A stretch of 64,000 nt of DNA from Malus domestica (taxonomy: Eukaryota > Streptophyta > Magnoliopsida > Rosales > Rosaceae), in assembly GCF_042453785.1 (NCBI RefSeq), contig NC_091664.1, positions 735,001 through 799,000 of the forward strand, in the 5' to 3' direction. The notes beneath the pieces are model-generated. The model had not been told where the DNA came from. It did no database searches and saw only the letters and a list, made by a program, of their open reading frames with translations. Both the position numbers and the translations under genes were made by a program. Position 1 is the first letter of the stretch. Every line of letters begins with the position of its first letter. Positions 10,365 to 22,663 of this stretch are shown here, piece by piece.

Positions 10365-13300
10365 ATGGCGCAGAGTAGTTGGGAAGCAGATAAGATGTAC
10401 ATACTGTAATTGTTTATGCTTTAATTGTGCTTTTGTTTATGGGGTTTTGCTGAATTTGGCTAATTTGCTATATATATATGCTGTATAGGCTTGATGTATA
10501 CATATATGATTATTTAGTGAAGAAAGAATTACATGCCACTGCTAAGTCTTTCATGACCGAAGGGAAGGTTGCACCCGATCCAGTAGGTAATGGATACTAA
10601 ACAATAGCAGAGACTAGCTGTTAATTACTTTGATATCAAGTTTTCGTGCTTAGTGAGTAGGAAATGCTCGGTCCTTGTTCAGTGTGTAATGTGTTATTAC
10701 ATATAATGCGCAGCCATTGATGCTCCCGGGGGCTTTCTTTTTGAATGGTGGTCTGTCTTTTGGGACATTTTTATTGCGAGGACAAACGATAAACATTCTG
10801 AGGCTGCTGCAGCGTATATAGAGGTTACTGTTTCAATTTTGATGTTATAGGTGTGGCTGCTACGTTAATATTGCCCTACTTATGAAAGAGTTTCGGCTGA
10901 CCTCTTTATGCCCTCCTATGTTGCCAATGTGCAGGTACAACAAAGTAAAGCAAAAGAGCAGCAACAGCTGCAAATGCAGCAGTTGCATCTAATGCGTCAA
11001 GCTCAGATGCAACGGAGAGATCCTAATCATCCTCCCCTTGGTGGTCCACTAAATTCAATTAGTTCTGAAGGGATGCTTGGGCAATCTACTACTAGTGCAC
11101 TGGCGGCAAAAATGTACGAGGACCGCTTGAAACACCCCAATCCAATTGAGTCAGAGACATCCCAACCACTCCTTGATGCCAGAGTTGCCCTTCTAAGATC
11201 AACGAACCATCCTGGGTGAGCAACTGGAAGATCATATTTTAACAGTTTTCTGATATCTGGTTGTTTTGGTAATTTACTTTTCTTGCTAACTTGCTGAAAC
11301 AGTCAGATGGTTCAAGGAAACCCTGGAAGTGTTAATGCAGCATTACAACAAATCCAGGCTCGAAGTCAACAGGCCACAGTAACTACATATACGACCCAGT
11401 TGCACTGTTCTTCCCATTCTCTCTCCTTCTTATTTTAGTAAAGTTGTGGTTCTTCTTTGTCTGTAGGACATAAAGAGGGAGGTTAACATGGGCACTGCTC
11501 AGAGATCTTTGCCTATGGATTCTTCAATTTATGGGCAGGGAATGGTTCAGTCAAAACCTGGATTAGGAAATGCAGGTATGATTGCCTGATCCTTAAAAGG
11601 ATGTAAGAATTTGAAGAAATATAGAACTTCAAAATGTCTTCCAGACATGAAAGAGGATTACAGGCATCTTAACTTTTTTTTACGTTTGAAATATAATTTC
11701 AGATTTTTTTAATATTTGGACCTTTCTTTTTTAGATATGTCTCTCGTATACCTGAAAATGCAATTATTTTTTATTTATTTCATATATTGTTATGTCAAAG
11801 CTAAACGTAGTGATGATAAACATCAAGTTATGCTCACTGTGTTTACAGTTGTTGACCATGCCTGCCGCACCAATGTAAAAAATAAAAAAGTTTCAATTGC
11901 TTCTTGTGTAAAATTTTAAGTGAATGCACCTAGAGTGCCAGATGTTTGGTGCCATGTACTCGCAGTGAATATTGGGCTTAGCACCTTATTTTGGCATGCC
12001 TTGTTGCTCAAATAATTACCAAAAAAACAGTGGGATTTCAAGGAGGTTGACTATTCAACGAGAGTGGGCATCATGATTTTATTTATGTCAAATTAGGTTA
12101 CTAAGCAACATGCTTGCAAAATGTCTAAGAAGTCTTAGGTTTTGAGTTTTCTTATGCCATGTTTAATTATTTTTATGGAATTTTCCAATTATTCACAAAA
12201 AAAAAAAATATTATATTCTTTGCTTTCTGTGGAATGAAGGATTGAACCCAGGAGTTGGTGGTCTTCCATTGAAGGGGTGGCCTTTAACTGTGAGTTGTAT
12301 TCTTGCATTTCATGTGTCCTAGTGATGTTTAAATATGACTGGTCCAACATTTTTAACTGAGGCATGTGCCAATTTGTACAGGGAATTGATCAAATGAGGC
12401 CTGGTTTAGGTGGACAAGTTCAAAAGCCTTTCCTGCAAGGTGCAACTCAGTTTCAGGTTCTCTCACCGCAACAACAACAGCTTTTGGCACAGGCTCAGGG
12501 ACAAGGAAATGGTGGTAGCTCATCAATTTATGGAGATATGAGGGGATTTTCTAGGGGAAATTTAAATACAAAAGATACCCAACAAATGACAAATAATGGC
12601 TCCATAGGTTCTCCTATGCAGTCAAATTCATCAAAGGTAAGAGGTCTTTCACAAAATACCAAGATTAGTTCTCCTTGATTATAAATGCCATATCTGCAAT
12701 CAATATTGAAAAGAAAACAGTCCACAAAACATTTGGTTCCACAGTAAATACTGCATGCTAGAGAGAGATGTATGTGAAATTTCTTTTACTGATATTTGAA
12801 ATAGGGTGAAGAGGATATGATGAATATTTGGGTGAAATGCGCAAGTTGCCTACGGGCTTTAAAGACTTGACGCCATTAGTCTTCTCATGTTAGCACTTTC
12901 TTGACCATAAATGCCAAGCTTTAGCAGTAACAAATAGAAAGTTTAGGTGAAATCTTTCTAATTACATGGCTCATGACCACATTTTTGGACTCAAAATGAT
13001 AGTTCCCCAATACGAACTGGCAGCATTGGACCTGAATGATAATTAGTCCCTAGGACTCATATACATGTCCTAGGTTCGATTTCTAGAGATAGCAAAAATG
13101 TGTTTTTTCCCCTCATACTGTTGTTGTTGTTGTTGTTGTGTATACTGTTGAGGTTTCCTTTAAAAAAAAAAGTTAGAATTAACGAGGGTCGAGAGTTCCT
13201 CTTCTTCTTTTGATTATGTTTCCACTTAAAAAGAAAGATGATATGAAAATTCCAATAGCCTTAGAGGAGCAAGGAGATTGTGTTTTAAGAGCGTTTGCAT

Positions 13301-16300
13301 CTTTGTACATATAACTACAGTTGATTTTTCTTCTTGTCCCAGTGTTAGATTGACTGTTTCTATATGGTTAGTACTATCAGCCAAATATGTGGGGATTTTA
13401 AGATCCTAACTATTATAAAGGAAGTAGTGGGTTTTGACTCGCACTTGCCATCTTGGGTCAGTTTTATACTTTTTTTTTAACACAAGTTATAGTTTGATAA
13501 CTACCTGTGTTTTTTCATACTTTTTAAGTAGACACAGTGGTGACATTTCCCTTAACTTGTGTTTCAATCGGATGAACATGTCACAGATGCAACACTCCTC
13601 ATCTCAACAACAGGATCCTTTGCAGTCTCAGCAAGTACAGCAGGTTGTGCTTCCTTTTGTTGATATGATGATATCAAGTCCTTTTTTTAACCATTCACTG
13701 CAATACCTAAATATTTTATAGCGTTATGTGTTTGATTATTAATTCCATCTGAGCTTTTCTATTGAACTCCTTGGGAACTAGTAGTGTAGTTGATAATATG
13801 CACACACTGTGCTGTGCTCATATGTATGTTTAAGCAATGACTAATGGCTGTTTATCATGCAATAGAATAACCGCAAAAGGAAAGGACCTTCATCCTCAGG
13901 ACAGCCTGCTAACAGTACTGGTACAGGAAATACAATTGGTCCTTCGCCCAATTCTCAACCATCAACTCCATCCACCCATACCCCTGGAGACGGAGTTGCT
14001 ATGACTACTAATTTGCCAAATTCGAGCAGTGTTCCAAAAAGTATGATGATGTACGGTGCAGATGGAACAGGTGGCCTTGCATCATCCACAAACCAGCTGG
14101 TATGTAATGTTTACATAGTTAACCTTTGTCATCTACAAATAGGATGGGCAATCTGGATGCTTAAGTCTCCATAACCCATGATGTTACTCACAAGTAAAAT
14201 TTTTAGAATCCAAAAAGCAATAGTCTTTACCGTTAATATTTAATAGGAACAAGCAATTACCCTGTAATTTCATACCTTTTCAATAGTATCTTGTCTGAAA
14301 ATCATGTGTACAGGATTGAACATGGATTCTTCAAATTTGATGTTCCTATTATTTGATTGTGTTTATGACTGCGCCATGTTTCATTGGGTGTTGAAGGTGT
14401 TGTGTGGATTAGTGCCTTTCAAGACACATTTTTTGTAATAAGCTGAGGTCTTGAATTGTATATCCAAAAGTGTGCTATACTTTGCGTTTCACTAAAAACT
14501 TTATTGTCCAGACTCTAGAATCCTGCATATCCATTTTGTTCTCCATGTATAACCATCTATACCCTTAATGCACTTGTGTCCATTCTAGCATATCTGCTGA
14601 CTTATGCTGAACTACCACTGTGAATCAGATTTTCCCAAGTAACTCTAAAAGGCCTGCTAATGTTTGAATTGCAGGAAGACATTGAACAATTTGGGGATGT
14701 TGGCTCTTTAGAAGATAATGTGGAATCATTCTTGTCACATGATGATGGAGATGGTAGGGATTTATTTGGCACATTGAAACGGAACCCTGCACATTCTGCA
14801 GAAGCTTCAAAGGGTAAACGATGATTTGCACTTTGAACAGTGTCCTTTTTTAATTTTTTATTTGGAAAAGTCTACATTGATATCAGAGTCGAAGATACAT
14901 GAGTAGTCTGATGCAGTATCCAAACAAGTAATGGTATTAGCTTAAAAGCCAAGCCATCATCACTGCTTTTGCAGTATCATACCCTTCTGTCTCCGCAGAT
15001 TCTCCTTGCCCCCTTGCTGCCAAGACCCAAGACTGTTTGATATTATAGTCGAAGATACATGTAATATCATGCCTTTACATGGACAATCTTGCTAATCTAA
15101 ATTCATTGCAAACAAGATTTTCTCTATTCAGGCCAGTGTTAAACAGTTGATTGATCTAAATGACTGCAGAAGTGACACTTTGCTTTATATTCAGGTTTTT
15201 CCTTCAGTGAAGTTGGTTCAATACGTAAAAGTAATACCAAAGTTGTCTGTTGCCACTTCTCTTCAGATGGAAAATTGCTAGCCAGTGCTGGCCATGACAA
15301 AAAGGTATAAATCTCTGGGAAATGAATTACATGCTATAAAGGAATTGCTTTACATGCTCTAAACATACTGCTTTAAAAATGAGTCCTTTTTTTTTCTTCT
15401 TTTTTGTTTTCTTGCTGGTTATGTTTCCATTTATATAGTTTTTAAATAGGACATGACTTAAGGCACTTATAATTGCAAAGAGCTTTTATATATGTGAATT
15501 AGTTGTTTTTGATGCCACCCTTATATATTATAATGTTTCAAAAAGTGTTTATTCACTAATGCATCCCACAAATGATACAGTTACTAGTTACTACTGACCT
15601 GTATTATTTGTCAAAAACAAAGCATATGTACTGATTGTTACACTCCATATTTGGGATAACAATTAAGGTTAACCCTAATTTTATCCATGCCTGCAGTGCC
15701 CTTTTTTTATTTTATTTATTTATGGCAAGAGACCATTTTATGAGGAAGTACTGATACTAGAATCGCCTGAACCCTGAAGATGTCTTTACCATAATGTTTG
15801 ATTGGCTTTGGTATATGTGCACTGCCACTGGCTCTGAATGATTAAGGGATTCTCCAAAATGACCTTTTTCCACTTCCACACAGTATTTCCGAATGGAGAC
15901 AAGGCATTTTTCTTTTGTTTACTTGTAAGATTTTTGTGATAGTGGCTTATGGGGAAAATTCTGATATATGGAAACACAAATCCTTCCAAATCTTACCAAA
16001 ATAGTCAGTTATCGGTTTGAAAAATGGTGTAATACAATTGACTTTTCAAGTTCCCATGAGGTCCTGGTCCTGCTCAGGTGGCGTTGGGGTGGTATGGTAG
16101 AACCTACCTACAGGTCCTGCTGTTGACAATATCAAAATTGTTTTAGGAACTTCTTTATCTGATAATTGTTAACTTGTCACAGAATTGGTTTTAGATTGAT
16201 GTAATTTTGAGATGAGGTCTTAAACTGTTACTTTGGAATTCAGTATGTTAGGAGAGACTTAAATTGATTGAAACAACTAAATGAGTCACGTAATCCAAAT

Positions 16301-17839
16301 TTCATATTATTAAGTAAATAATGCTGTGAATGCTTATCTTCTTTTTCCATGTCATTAGGTTGTTGTTTGGAATATGGAAACTCTACAAACTGAATTCACA
16401 CCAGAGGAGCATGGCCTGATAATTACAGATGTTCGATTTAGACCAAATTCATCTCAGTTGGCAACTTCTTCATTTGACACAACTGTGCGACTTTGGGATG
16501 CTGCTGAAGTAAATTCTTTGCTCTTGCATTGCCTTTTTCTTTCCACTGTTGTCAAATGCATTTTCCAAAATAATTTTTTTGGCTCCCTTTCCTGGTTTTT
16601 TGTTTTGTTTTTCTTCGGTTTCTGAATAGTGGGTTCACTGTTGCAGCCAAACTATTGTTTACAGACATATGCTGGGCATACCTCACATGTAACATCACTT
16701 GATTTCCACCCTAAGAAGAATGACCTTTTCTGCTCTTGTGATGCCAACAATGAGATTCGCTATTGGAATATCAATCAGTATGCTAGCACTCGCGTTTCTA
16801 AGGCTAGTATTGTGGGGCTCTCTTTAATTTTGTGAAGCTCATGTTAACATTTGTTTATTTTCTGTACTCAATAGCAATCAGTCAATTATGCAGGGAGGTT
16901 CAGCACAGGTGAGATTCCAACCGAGAATTGGACAGTTGCTGGCTGCAGCATCCGGGAATGTTGTATCTATATTTGATGCTGAGACCGACAGGCAGACACA
17001 TTCATTGCCGGTATCATTGGCCGTTTTTATTTCACCAAAACTTGAAAGTTTCATTTCATCAGCTTTGTAAAACCAATCACCTCAAAAGTACGGTATTTTG
17101 ATATGTTACTAATCGGAGAGCAAAATATTTGAATCTCAGGGCCACTCCACGGAGGTACACTCTCTTTGCTGGGATACAAATGGAGAGTATTTAGCATCTG
17201 CCAGTCAAGAGTCTGTCAGAGTGTGGTCATTATCCTCTGGAGAGTGCATTCATGAGCTCAGTTCTAGTGGAAACATGTTCCATTCTATTGTATTCCATCC
17301 AAGCTACTCGACTCTCTTGGTTATTGGAGGATACCAGGTGAATTTTGCTTTGTTTTGATGATGTGAAACGAAATTTTGGATTGTGCGTTAGTTTGGTAAG
17401 TTGAAATATTTTGGAAGATAAATCTTCTCAGAACTGGCTGTCAAAACAAACTAAAAAGACTAGTTAACTTGGGTAGGTTTGGCCAGAGCTATATTGCATC
17501 AAACCATCACATAATTAATACAATTTCGTTGTGATTTATCGCCTGAAATCTATTTAAAAGACTCTGGAACTACCGTATCCTCTTTCAAAACGTAAATTTT
17601 GTGGGAACATCTATCTGTTCCTGTAAATTAATTATTTTTCTTTGATGTTGTAGAATGCTAATGCTGTTTTATTTTTTAAACTTAAATGCTTGCAGTCATT
17701 TGAGCTCTGGAACATGTCTGAGAACAAGTGTATGACAATTCAGGCACATGAGTGTGTAATATCAGCTTTGGCACAGTCACCGGTTACAGGAATGGTCGCC
17801 TCCGCCAGTTTCGACAAGTCCGTTAAAATCTGGAAGTAA
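10365..17839 (+). CDS. LUH: transcriptional co-repressor LEUNIG_HOMOLOG (17 coding exons)
   Basis: Exons: 10365-10396, 10489-10586, 10714-10823, 10935-11215, 11303-11378, 11467-11575, 12240-12289, 12382-12636, 13587-13643, 13866-14099, 14675-14813, 15195-15304, 16359-16508, 16647-16802, 16894-17010, 17140-17337, 17696-17839; they total 2316 nt (771 residues). Residues 1-87 form the LUFS/LisH domain ([36 protein letters not shown]), which in this family binds SEUSS-type adaptors. A Gln-rich middle follows, with a basic NNRKRK at 357-362 (possible NLS). Seven WD40 repeats run from about residue 490 to the final SVKIWK. The protein acts in the nucleus as a Groucho/Tup1-type co-repressor. Motifs such as [10 protein letters not shown] and GSIGSPMQS fit LUH rather than LUG. 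The intron after exon 14 appears to use a GC donor. Exon 9 could start 15 bases earlier in frame. Confidence 0.93.
16803..16893 (+). other. LUH: probable GC-AG intron of LUH
   Basis: Exon 14 must end ...CGCGTTTCTAAG to keep the conserved [11 protein letters not shown] junction, and the next bases are GCTAGT rather than GT. The acceptor ATTATGCAG (ends 16893) is normal. The only nearby GT that would keep frame, inside CGC|GTTTCT, is a poor donor and would delete three residues. Confidence 0.65.
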
Positions 17840-18283
17840 CATTGGCCATTTTTTGCTGCAAATCCCTAGTTTCAGGTCTGCTGCCCCTTTCATATCAACT
17901 TAAGAAGTTGGAATCAAACTTAAGACACAGGATCCATCATGTATTTAATTAGATTTGACATTTTTTTTAAATTATTTCTCTCCGTTTTAAAACCTATTTT
18001 TATACATGTACTATTACTAAGGTGCTTGTTAAAGTTTTAACTTTGTCAAAAGAGACAAGGTTATAAATATTACCCCAAATTCAACTTCGAAGGCTTTTGC
18101 TTTGATTGGTTTAGTTGGTGATGCTGTGAGTCATGATGCTGTTTTAGTTGGAATTATTGGCACAAGTTAGTAATTGAAAAAACTCATGTATTGTTACCCC
18201 GAGTTCAAACCCCCCTTCCCGCAGTTCAGATTAGCTTAAAGTAGATTATCGCTCGTATGTAAAATGTAGAACCAATGGCATAG
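17840..18283. other. convergent 3' region with a SINE-like insert
   Basis: It lies between the stop codons of LUH and the mTERF gene, so it should hold both 3' UTRs. At about 18095-18265 an A-box-like TTTAGTTGGAATTATTGG and a B-box-like CCGAGTTCAAACCCC are spaced as in tRNA-derived SINEs. Confidence 0.45.
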
Positions 18284-19495
18284 TCATACATCCTTGATAT
18301 CCAGTTTCCCATCATACACACTTGACAATTGAGGTACTTGGTCGATGTATCTGGTCACAAACCTCTCCAAGAACTTAATTTCTGCAGGCAACAACACATA
18401 AGCCAAACTCAAATCTTCATCTACCAACCCTTTCATCAACAAAACCTTCACAACCAAACACCTCGGAATAATTCTCTTCTCCAAACTGAAACACAACACC
18501 ACGGGGCACGTCGCGATCAATCTCGAAGACCATCCCATCTTGTTCACCAAGAAATCCATAACCTGCATTATCTTCTTCTCCGACAGAATCATACAATGCG
18601 GGTTCTTCCTGAAAGCAGACACCACATCGTCCTCGGACCAACCCCAACTCCGCCTGTAAATTTCGCGATTTCGATTCCATATGGACCTGCTACTCTTCCC
18701 GCACAATGCTCTCATCGCCGTCACAAAAGTCGATTTCTTTGGATCAAATCCCATTTCCTTAACCTCACCCACAAGTGCACCAAACTGTTCATGCTTGCAC
18801 ATCAAGACGTGAGTGTTGTGAGCCAGCAGCAGAGTAATGCAGGACTGCGGCATCCCCAATTCCCTCAAAAGCCCGATATTCGGCACCACTTTCTTGGAGT
18901 GGTTTTCCAGGAAAATCCACGACTGGCGCTTCAAAACCGCGATCACATTTTCCCGGGAAATCAAACTCCTGAGAAAAGTATAAGATGGTATGATCTGATT
19001 CTCCAAGCTTCTCGACAGAAGGTGAGGATTAAAAGACAGAACTCTCCCAAGATCTTCCCTCGAAACTCCGAGAGAGCTGAAGAACTGGAGCTTGGGCAAA
19101 AGGGTATTCTCGGGATCGGCTAAAAGAATAGCAGGGCGTGACCTGACGAGCTTCGAAATCTGGGTTGCAGAGAGGCCGTGGCTGCTAAGAAGGGCCAGGA
19201 CAGAGTCTGCTCCATGCGGGGATTGCAATTCCACCTTGCTGGACAATGAAATTGCATCTTCTGGGGACAATCCACATGAATTTATGAGGTAGGTGGCTGT
19301 GAAATCGTGTTTGTTTGCTGCTGAAATTTCTGAGGTGATGGATCTGCGGATTACCAGATTTTGAAGAGAAACGCAGGAGGGTTTTCGATCTCCGACGACA
19401 AATCTTTGGGCTGTGGAAGCAAATGTATAAGAAAATATTGAGCCGCCCAATCTGAGGCGGGTGTTGAATCTGTAGAGAGATAGCATCGTCACCAT
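18284..19495 (-). CDS. mitochondrial/plastid mTERF family protein
   Basis: Intronless, 403 residues, starting at the first ATG (19495-19493; a second in-frame ATG lies 3 codons on). The N-terminus (MLSLYRFNTRLRLGG, Arg/Ser-rich, few acids) looks like an organelle transit peptide. From about residue 65 helical repeats follow with the mTERF pattern of Leu/Pro-spaced motifs: LVRSRPAILLADPENTLLPK, VLSFNPHLLSRSLE, FRKNPHCMILSEKKI, CPVVLCFSLEKRIIPRC. Such proteins bind organellar nucleic acid and affect transcription, splicing or ribosome assembly. The type with a terminal CLVVKVLLMKG-like block is a large land-plant subgroup of uncertain function. Convergent with LUH, 444 bases apart. Mitochondrion is more likely than plastid by analogy, but this is unproven. 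Confidence 0.9.
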   Translation of the reverse strand: MVTMLSLYRFNTRLRLGGSIFSYTFASTAQRFVVGDRKPSCVSLQNLVIRRSITSEISAANKHDFTATYLINSCGLSPEDAISLSSKVELQSPHGADSVLALLSSHGLSATQISKLVRSRPAILLADPENTLLPKLQFFSSLGVSREDLGRVLSFNPHLLSRSLENQIIPSYTFLRSLISRENVIAVLKRQSWIFLENHSKKVVPNIGLLRELGMPQSCITLLLAHNTHVLMCKHEQFGALVGEVKEMGFDPKKSTFVTAMRALCGKSSRSIWNRNREIYRRSWGWSEDDVVSAFRKNPHCMILSEKKIMQVMDFLVNKMGWSSRLIATCPVVLCFSLEKRIIPRCLVVKVLLMKGLVDEDLSLAYVLLPAEIKFLERFVTRYIDQVPQLSSVYDGKLDIKDV

Positions 19496-21383
19496 GTTAG
19501 CTGCTGGTGTGGTGCAATTGCCATCGCATAATTATATTAACTATTACAAAATAATTAAAATTGATTTTAGTTTTCATCTTATTGACCGTCAATGAGACAC
19601 GTGTATTAAAAAAATTAAATCAAAGACATTCGACTCTATTTTTGTTTACGGTAAAAATAGACAGCTAAAAAGTAAGAAGTAAAATGATTCAGCTGTCACG
19701 TCATATATAACATCTCTTTTGGAGAATAATTTGATGTCTTTTAATCCTAGTTGGCTCATCTCCCTTAGAGTACGATTTGATGTCTTTTAATCCTAGTTCA
19801 CGTATTTGATATATCCTTTGAAGATAGTCTTATGAATGAAATTATATTTCAAATGGTTAAGAAAGAACGTTTATTTTTGCATTGAACCATGTAACCACGA
19901 CTCATCTAAGTTCACCCAAAGTTCAAACTAAATGTGAAACCGCAAATCCCTAATTTTTATCGTAACCAAAAAAAAAAAACCTAGAATATATCATTCGTCT
20001 ACTTTATCGTTCACCTTCATCACCAATCAATCTCAAAGTTGAAGGAAGTGAAAAAAAGAAACAAAACAAGCAAAAAGCAAACAAAAATAAACAAAACTTG
20101 GTAATTGGAAGACTAAGCGCTTACTTGTTTTTGCTAGATATTAACAATCATGTCATGCAAAATGATTGCTTGCTGCTACCGGCCGGCTGCCTGCGAGTGG
20201 CTAAGAATAGCTTCTAAATTTTTGAACACTCTGCTACATCGGATCGATAAAAGTTATATCCAAATGTCGTCGAAGACATTACTCTCCGGATCGAGCTTAC
20301 CGATATATATAAGCACATCGGATGCTTCAGTGCATGATTACTTCATTCCAGAAGCAGAAGCGCTTGATCAAATGTCACAAACCGCAGCTTGCGATGTTGC
20401 CGATTCCCAGCGCCTAGTTTGTATTATGCGAGAGATTATTCAATGCGCCTCGATCGCGATGCCGTACGTCATATGGTCTTATATAAGTTGAGATTTTTTT
20501 TTTTTTTTGAGTGTTTTTCTACTTGTATAATGACATATAACGTATGTGCTCGTGTTTTGATCACACTAAAAATTCTCTCTTACGATGCAACATAATGTCA
20601 TTAATGACGTGACATGGGTGTCTTCAGCTTGAAAGCAATGAAATGCCTTAGATCCATGACGCAAGGCCATGTCACCAGAAATTCGGATGTTGCCTAGCTA
20701 CTATAGTTTGAAAAGTGATCCTACAACTTTACTCCACACACAATTTAAATTCTAATTGTGAATTGTCTTTTTTATTCTATTAAATAGTTACATAAAGTAC
20801 AAGATAAAATTAACAATGAAATTAATTAAAATTTCTCGATAAACCCACACCCAATAATAAATTATAAAACCTTTTATTGTAATGTGAACTGATAAATTTT
20901 GGGTTTTTAAGTAATTAGGTAATATTATTCACACACCTATTTTTACTTCTCTCACACTCATCTCAATTTTTAGCCAAGATCGAATGAATTAAAGAAGACT
21001 AATAGCCAAAAATTAATAAGAAGGTGCGAGAGGTAAAAATGAGTGTCAATAACATTTTTCTTTTAACTAATTGAGTAGTTTCAAATCTTTTGATGCAAGT
21101 ATAAGCTTGTCGAAGTTTGAAGTTTGGTATTGTCGAAGTTAGAAGTTTGGTAGTATGGTGGCGAAGAGAAAGGGATTGATCAAGATGAGTACTTTTCATG
21201 AGAACTTTTGGATTCGATTTACTTTTGCCTTTCCTTTGCTAATTTGCATATAGGGTTTTTGATATTCTAAAATACTTTGGCTCAAATGTTTATTATTTTT
21301 CGTATCTTGAATGAAATGGTCTTTTTAAAACTACCTTATTATTTTAAATGCGATTTTGATTTTGATTTCATTTTCGATTTTGA
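19496..21383. other. intergenic; one unrecognised frame
   Basis: The block TTTGATGTCTTTTAATCC is duplicated at about 19730 and 19777. A GC-richer island at 20140-20480 carries a 113-codon plus frame (20150-20491, starts MSCKMIACC) with no domain I recognise. It ends beside a TATA-like CTTATATAAG and a T run. The rest is AT-rich. Confidence 0.35.
20150..20491 (+). CDS. hypothetical 113-residue frame, unrecognised
   Basis: Open frame in an island of clearly higher GC than its surroundings. It has mixed amino-acid composition (SGSSLPIYISTSDASVHDYF) and no low-complexity bias. No signal peptide, transmembrane helix or motif is obvious, and no splice partners or homologous copies are seen in the window. 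It could be a small gene, an exon fragment carried by a transposon, or chance. Confidence 0.15.
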   Translation: MSCKMIACCYRPAACEWLRIASKFLNTLLHRIDKSYIQMSSKTLLSGSSLPIYISTSDASVHDYFIPEAEALDQMSQTAACDVADSQRLVCIMREIIQCASIAMPYVIWSYIS

Positions 21384-21528
21384 TTTTTTTTTTTTAACAA
21401 ATGATATTATTTAGACTAAAAGGAAGGAGGTAGGCTGTGATTCAAATTTGTCTTTGACGAGAATGAAACTTAAAACCTCTTACTTACAAGTGAAGAGGAA
21501 TATCACTAGACCATAGTATTAAGTGACG
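21384..21528 (-). mobile_element. tRNA-derived SINE, 5'-truncated copy
   Basis: Read on the minus strand: ACTATGGTCTAGTGATATTCC (A-box-like), CTTGTAAGTAAGAGG, then a diverged B box, ending in a poly(A) tail (the T run 21385-21395). It is the same family as the full copy at 44137-44320. It lies 107 bases left of the large LTR element. Confidence 0.6.
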
Positions 21529-21630
21529 ATTTATATTTCTATTAATGATGAAGAATTGAAAGGAATGACAACAAACCTGTTGGATGGAAAGAACGAATAC
21601 TCTAATTTTTGGAATTTTATTTTTTTTAAA

Positions 21631-21635
21631 AGGGT
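21631..21635. repeat. left 5-bp target-site duplication of the LTR element
   Basis: AGGGT directly before the 5' LTR, matched by AGGGT at 31729-31733 directly after the 3' LTR. Confidence 0.9.
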
Positions 21636-22584
21636 TGTAGACATCGAAATTTCGGTAAATAAATGTTGACCGATAAATCAAAGTTTCAACGCTCATGTAT
21701 TACATAAATTTTACACGTAGCGTGTGTCTAAACAAAAAATCGAAATAAGTTGGAAAAGTCATCAAACAGGACACGTGTCAACACCTGGCAGAAACGACTT
21801 ATTTCATCTGGAATATTATATTCAAAATTAGGCCTTGGAAATTTCTATAAATAGAAGGCTAATTCATTCATTTAAAAAAACCAAAAAATCATTATGCAAA
21901 ATTCTTGAAGCTCTGAAACTCCGAAGCCCTCAAGCATCCAGGTTCCCGAAGAATCAAGAAAGCTCTCTTCGTTCTTCGTTCATCGTTCTTCCAAGATCAA
22001 GCCCAAATGGCCCTTTGGATCAACAATCATCCACCAATTCAAGATCAAGCCCCGACGGCCCTTGAAGAAAGTGTGCTTCGTTCTTCGTTCATCGTTCTTT
22101 CAAGATCAAGCCCCGACGGCCCTTGAAGAAAGCACCATCGTTCATCATCCGTTCATCCAAGATCAAGCCCCAACGGCCCTTTGGATCAACAACGTCGACA
22201 AATCCACACATCCAACCGTTCTTCAAGATCAAGCCCAAAAGCCCTTGAAGATCCGTTCATCACTGTTCTTCAAGATCAAGCCCAAAAGCCCTTGGAGATC
22301 CGTTCATCACTGTTCTTCAAAGATCAAGCCCAAAAGCCCCTTTGAAAATCTGCTCAAATCCACCTTCAAGATTAAGTCCACGGCCCTTGAAGAACGTTCA
22401 TCCTTAGATCAAGCCCAACGGCCCTTTGGATTAATCGCACATCCACAAATACACACCTTACGGAGATTGAATCAGAGGAACAAATAGAAGAGAGATTGTA
22501 ACCCCAAAATCATAAAAAAATACAAATATTTGTTTGTGCATGTTGTTCTTGTCTCTTTCGTTTCAGGAATTTTCCGTGTTCACA
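21636..22584 (+). repeat. 5' long terminal repeat
   Basis: Starts TGTAGACATCGAAATTTCGG and ends TTTCCGTGTTCACA. A G-box (ACACGTGT, 21771-21778) lies about 70 bases upstream of a TATA box (CTATAAATAG, 21845-21854), giving the U3/R boundary. Downstream (about 21985-22430) are nine imperfect copies of TTCAAGATCAAGCCC...GGCCCTTGAAG. The short frames here are repeats, not genes. Confidence 0.92.
21845..21854 (+). promoter_or_regulatory. LTR core promoter (TATA box)
   Basis: CTATAAATAG within the 5' LTR, with a CACGTG G-box 70 bases upstream (21772-21777). The 3' LTR has the same box at 30989-30998. Confidence 0.7.
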
Positions 22585-22605
22585 AATTGGCACGCCCAGT
22601 GGGAC
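22585..22605 (+). other. primer-binding site
   Basis: Two bases after the LTR end, TTGGCACGCCCAGTGGGA starts with TGG, the complement of a tRNA 3' CCA, and continues as a plausible acceptor/T-arm complement. I could not assign the tRNA species with certainty. Confidence 0.65.
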
Positions 22606-22663
22606 TTTCTCTGCCTCTCATCTCTTTCTCCGTTCAAGAAATTCAAGCGGGCTTCCAAAATTA

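Noticed and set aside
18329..19123. 264-codon plus-strand frame
   Set aside because: Antisense to the mTERF gene, low family resemblance; a shadow.
21835..22487. Plus frames of 76 and 141 codons, repeated at 30979-31631
   Set aside because: Translations of the LTR tandem motif; identical in both LTRs and explained by the repeat.
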